Source: Sphingomonas panacisoli (GTDB lineage: Bacteria > Pseudomonadota > Alphaproteobacteria > Sphingomonadales > Sphingomonadaceae). Taken from it: 64,000 nucleotides of DNA. Below the pieces are notes generated by a model, which saw nothing but the letters and a program-made list of their open reading frames with translations, did no database searches and was not told the DNA's origin. Positions within the stretch are counted from its first letter, which is position 1; each line of letters begins with the position of its first letter. The position numbers and the translations under genes were made by a program. The stretch covers positions 2,666,001 to 2,730,000 of the forward strand of contig NZ_CP042306.1 in the NCBI RefSeq assembly GCF_007859635.1, given 5' to 3'. Below are positions 62,328 to 64,000 of this stretch, piece by piece.

Positions 62328-64000
62328 CGACGTCCGATGCCATGCTGGGCCGCTACCGGATGGACGGCCGTCTGGGTGAAGGCGCGATGGCCGACGTCTA
62401 TCGCGCACACGACCCCGATATCGGCCGGACGGTGGCGATCAAGGTTCTCAAGCCGGAGTTCGCGCGCGACCCCGAACTTGCCGGTCGGTTCTTGCGCGAA
62501 GCGCGCGCTGCGGGGGCGCTCAGCCACGCCAATATCGCGACGATCTACGATGTCGGCGAAGCGCAGGGTGCGGCCTATATCGCGATGGAGCTGATCGACG
62601 GACAACCGCTCGACGTCGCTCTCCAGCAACAAGGGCGGATCCCGTACGAACGCGTGTTGACGATCGGCGCGCAACTCGCCGCCGCGGTGGCCTATGCGCA
62701 TCGCTGCGGCGTCGTGCACCGCGACATAAAGCCGTCGAATATCCTGCTGTCGGCCGACGGCAAGACGGCGAAGCTGCTCGATTTCGGTGTCGCTCGGGTC
62801 GGCGAGATGGATGCCGCGACCGCCGACCGCAAGTTCGCGCAAACGCAGGTCGGTCAGCTGATCGGCACGCCGCGCTATATGAGTCCCGAACAGGCGCTCG
62901 GTCTGCCGGTCGATCAGCGCTCCGACCTCTTCTCGCTCGGCGTCGTGCTGTATGAAATGATCACTGGTAAGGTCGCGTTTCCCGGCACGGCGCTGGCGAC
63001 GCTCGCCATCCAGATCGCGCAGGAGAAGGTCGAACCGATCGATCGCAGCGCGGGCGATTGCCCGCCGGGCCTGCGCTTCATCATCGACAAGTTGTTGGCC
63101 AAAAAGCCTGAACAGCGTTTCGCCGACGGCGACGCGCTAGCCGCCGCGCTGGCGCGCGAGATTGCCGCGCAGGGCGACGCGCCGGCGGGCAAGCGCGGAC
63201 TGCCGCTGCGGATCAAATTGCCGCTGGCGCTCGCCAGCGTCACCGCGATCGCGCTTGCCATCTGCGTCACCACGGCGCTTGGCCGCGAGCGTCAGACGCT
63301 TGAGCACATGGCGATCGTGGCCGGCAAATCGACCGCGACCTTCGTCACCAACAATGCGGCCGTGCTGGCGGCCGAAAATGCCGGGCTGCCTGCCGACCAG
63401 CAGGATTGGTCTGCGCTGCAGGCGTTCGCGGTCTCCGCCGGCAAGGATCCGGCGATCCGCGATCTGGTGGTGGTCGACATGGGCGGGATCGTCCGTGCGG
63501 CGGGCGACGCCAGCCTGGTCGGCAAGCGCTATGCCCAGCCCATCGGCGAGCCCCTGATCGAGTCGGGCGACGGCGCGCAAGTGGCGTCCGCCGCCGATCG
63601 CGGGCAGGGTACTGGCATCCGCTTCCTGCAACCGATCCGCTACGCCGGCGCCGATTTCGGCCGGGTCGATCTGGTGGTCAGACGCGCTTCGCTCGACGCG
63701 GCGCTGTCCAGTACGTTGACGTCATTGATCGTCCTGTCGGCCGTCGTAATGCTGGTCGTGCTATTGATCGGCTATCTCAGCGGCGCGATGGTCGCGCGGC
63801 CGCTTGCGCGATTGCGCAAGGCGCTCGACGCCGCGCCGGAGGCGGGGTTCGCGTTGCGGATATCGCATCATCGGCGTGATGAATTCGGCGCCGCGTTCGA
63901 CGCGTTCAACCGCGCGGCGGCGGCGGTCGAGCCACGGCTCGCAACGGCCAGCACCAATGACGGTGAAGCCCAGGTCCGCGCGACAGTCATCTCGTCGCGC
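62324..64000 (+). CDS. Membrane receptor-like Ser/Thr protein kinase with HAMP-like region (C-terminus beyond window)
   Basis: The frame opens at GTG 62324 and stays open to the window edge (559 residues seen). A Hanks-type kinase domain comes first: G-E-G-A-M-A-D-V (18-25), Lys40 in V-A-I-K, H-R-D-I-K-P-S-N near 132-139, D-F-G near 153-155, and G-T-P-R-Y-M-S-P-E. It then has a membrane helix (about 297-317), an exported sensor-like domain of about 145 residues, a second membrane helix (about 464-486), and a HAMP-like segment (about 487-535). Kinase, sensor and HAMP in this order suggest an output domain further on. It is the third gene of the EAL-LysM-kinase unit. Confidence 0.88.
   Translation, partial: MTTSDAMLGRYRMDGRLGEGAMADVYRAHDPDIGRTVAIKVLKPEFARDPELAGRFLREARAAGALSHANIATIYDVGEAQGAAYIAMELIDGQPLDVALQQQGRIPYERVLTIGAQLAAAVAYAHRCGVVHRDIKPSNILLSADGKTAKLLDFGVARVGEMDAATADRKFAQTQVGQLIGTPRYMSPEQALGLPVDQRSDLFSLGVVLYEMITGKVAFPGTALATLAIQIAQEKVEPIDRSAGDCPPGLRFIIDKLLAKKPEQRFADGDALAAALAREIAAQGDAPAGKRGLPLRIKLPLALASVTAIALAICVTTALGRERQTLEHMAIVAGKSTATFVTNNAAVLAAENAGLPADQQDWSALQAFAVSAGKDPAIRDLVVVDMGGIVRAAGDASLVGKRYAQPIGEPLIESGDGAQVASAADRGQGTGIRFLQPIRYAGADFGRVDLVVRRASLDAALSSTLTSLIVLSAVVMLVVLLIGYLSGAMVARPLARLRKALDAAPEAGFALRISHHRRDEFGAAFDAFNRAAAAVEPRLATASTNDGEAQVRATVISSR

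Overview
The window is high-GC, gene-dense DNA from an alphaproteobacterium, most likely a Sphingomonas or close sphingomonad. Four things point there: the ATP synthase is split into an atpI-B-E-F'-F block and a separate atpH-A-G-D-C block; secreted proteins carry PEPxxWA-type C-terminal sorting signals; short palindromic repeats of the kind common in sphingomonads sit between many genes; and most gene products resemble sphingomonad proteins. I see no rRNA, tRNA, CRISPR array, intact insertion sequence or prophage.

Layout. 1-2.9 kb: end of an SDR epimerase gene, uvrC, a small secreted protein and a chorismate mutase. 3-5.4 kb: Fo ATP synthase operon on the minus strand. 5.6-12.1 kb: radC (with a 5' frame problem), a Pro/Ala-rich EF-hand protein, purB, a DUF1800/DUF1501 pair and a 26-residue membrane peptide. 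12.2-20.9 kb: chaperone block (dnaJ, dnaK, grpE, hrcA) interspersed with a copper chaperone, a small HExxH protein, an indoleamine 2,3-dioxygenase-like enzyme and threonine synthase. 21-32.6 kb: a PEP-CTERM protein, rph-rdgB-hemW (hemW frameshifted), a divergent LpoA-like lipoprotein, rsmI-orf-yraN-gshB, a GAF protein, a DedA protein, and divergent xerC and priA. 32.6-40.8 kb: proteases (HExxH-TPR, HtrA-like, CPBP), Ada repair, two acetyltransferase/hypothetical pairs and an M24 peptidase. 40.9-46 kb: F1 ATP synthase operon, in which every gap larger than a few bases holds a palindromic repeat. 46.9-52.2 kb: storage-lipid cluster (wax ester/DGAT acyltransferase, phasin, alpha/beta hydrolase, class III PhaC with a very short PhaE). 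52.3-55.9 kb: a DegT aminotransferase-FAD oxidoreductase fusion translationally coupled to a family 2 glycosyltransferase. 56-58.3 kb: an unknown lipoprotein, then about 1.1 kb of repeat-rich non-coding DNA. 58.3-64 kb: a vanadium haloperoxidase-like PEP-CTERM protein and an overlapping operon of EAL phosphodiesterase, LysM lipoprotein and a receptor-like Ser/Thr kinase cut by the window edge.

The most notable points are the DegT-FAD fusion with its partner glycosyltransferase, a 272-bp structured element with 26-bp terminal inverted repeats between hrcA and grpE, the repeats in the F1 operon, the EAL-LysM-kinase operon, and two apparent single-base frameshifts (radC 5' end and hemW). All function calls rest on reading motifs by eye; no database search was run.
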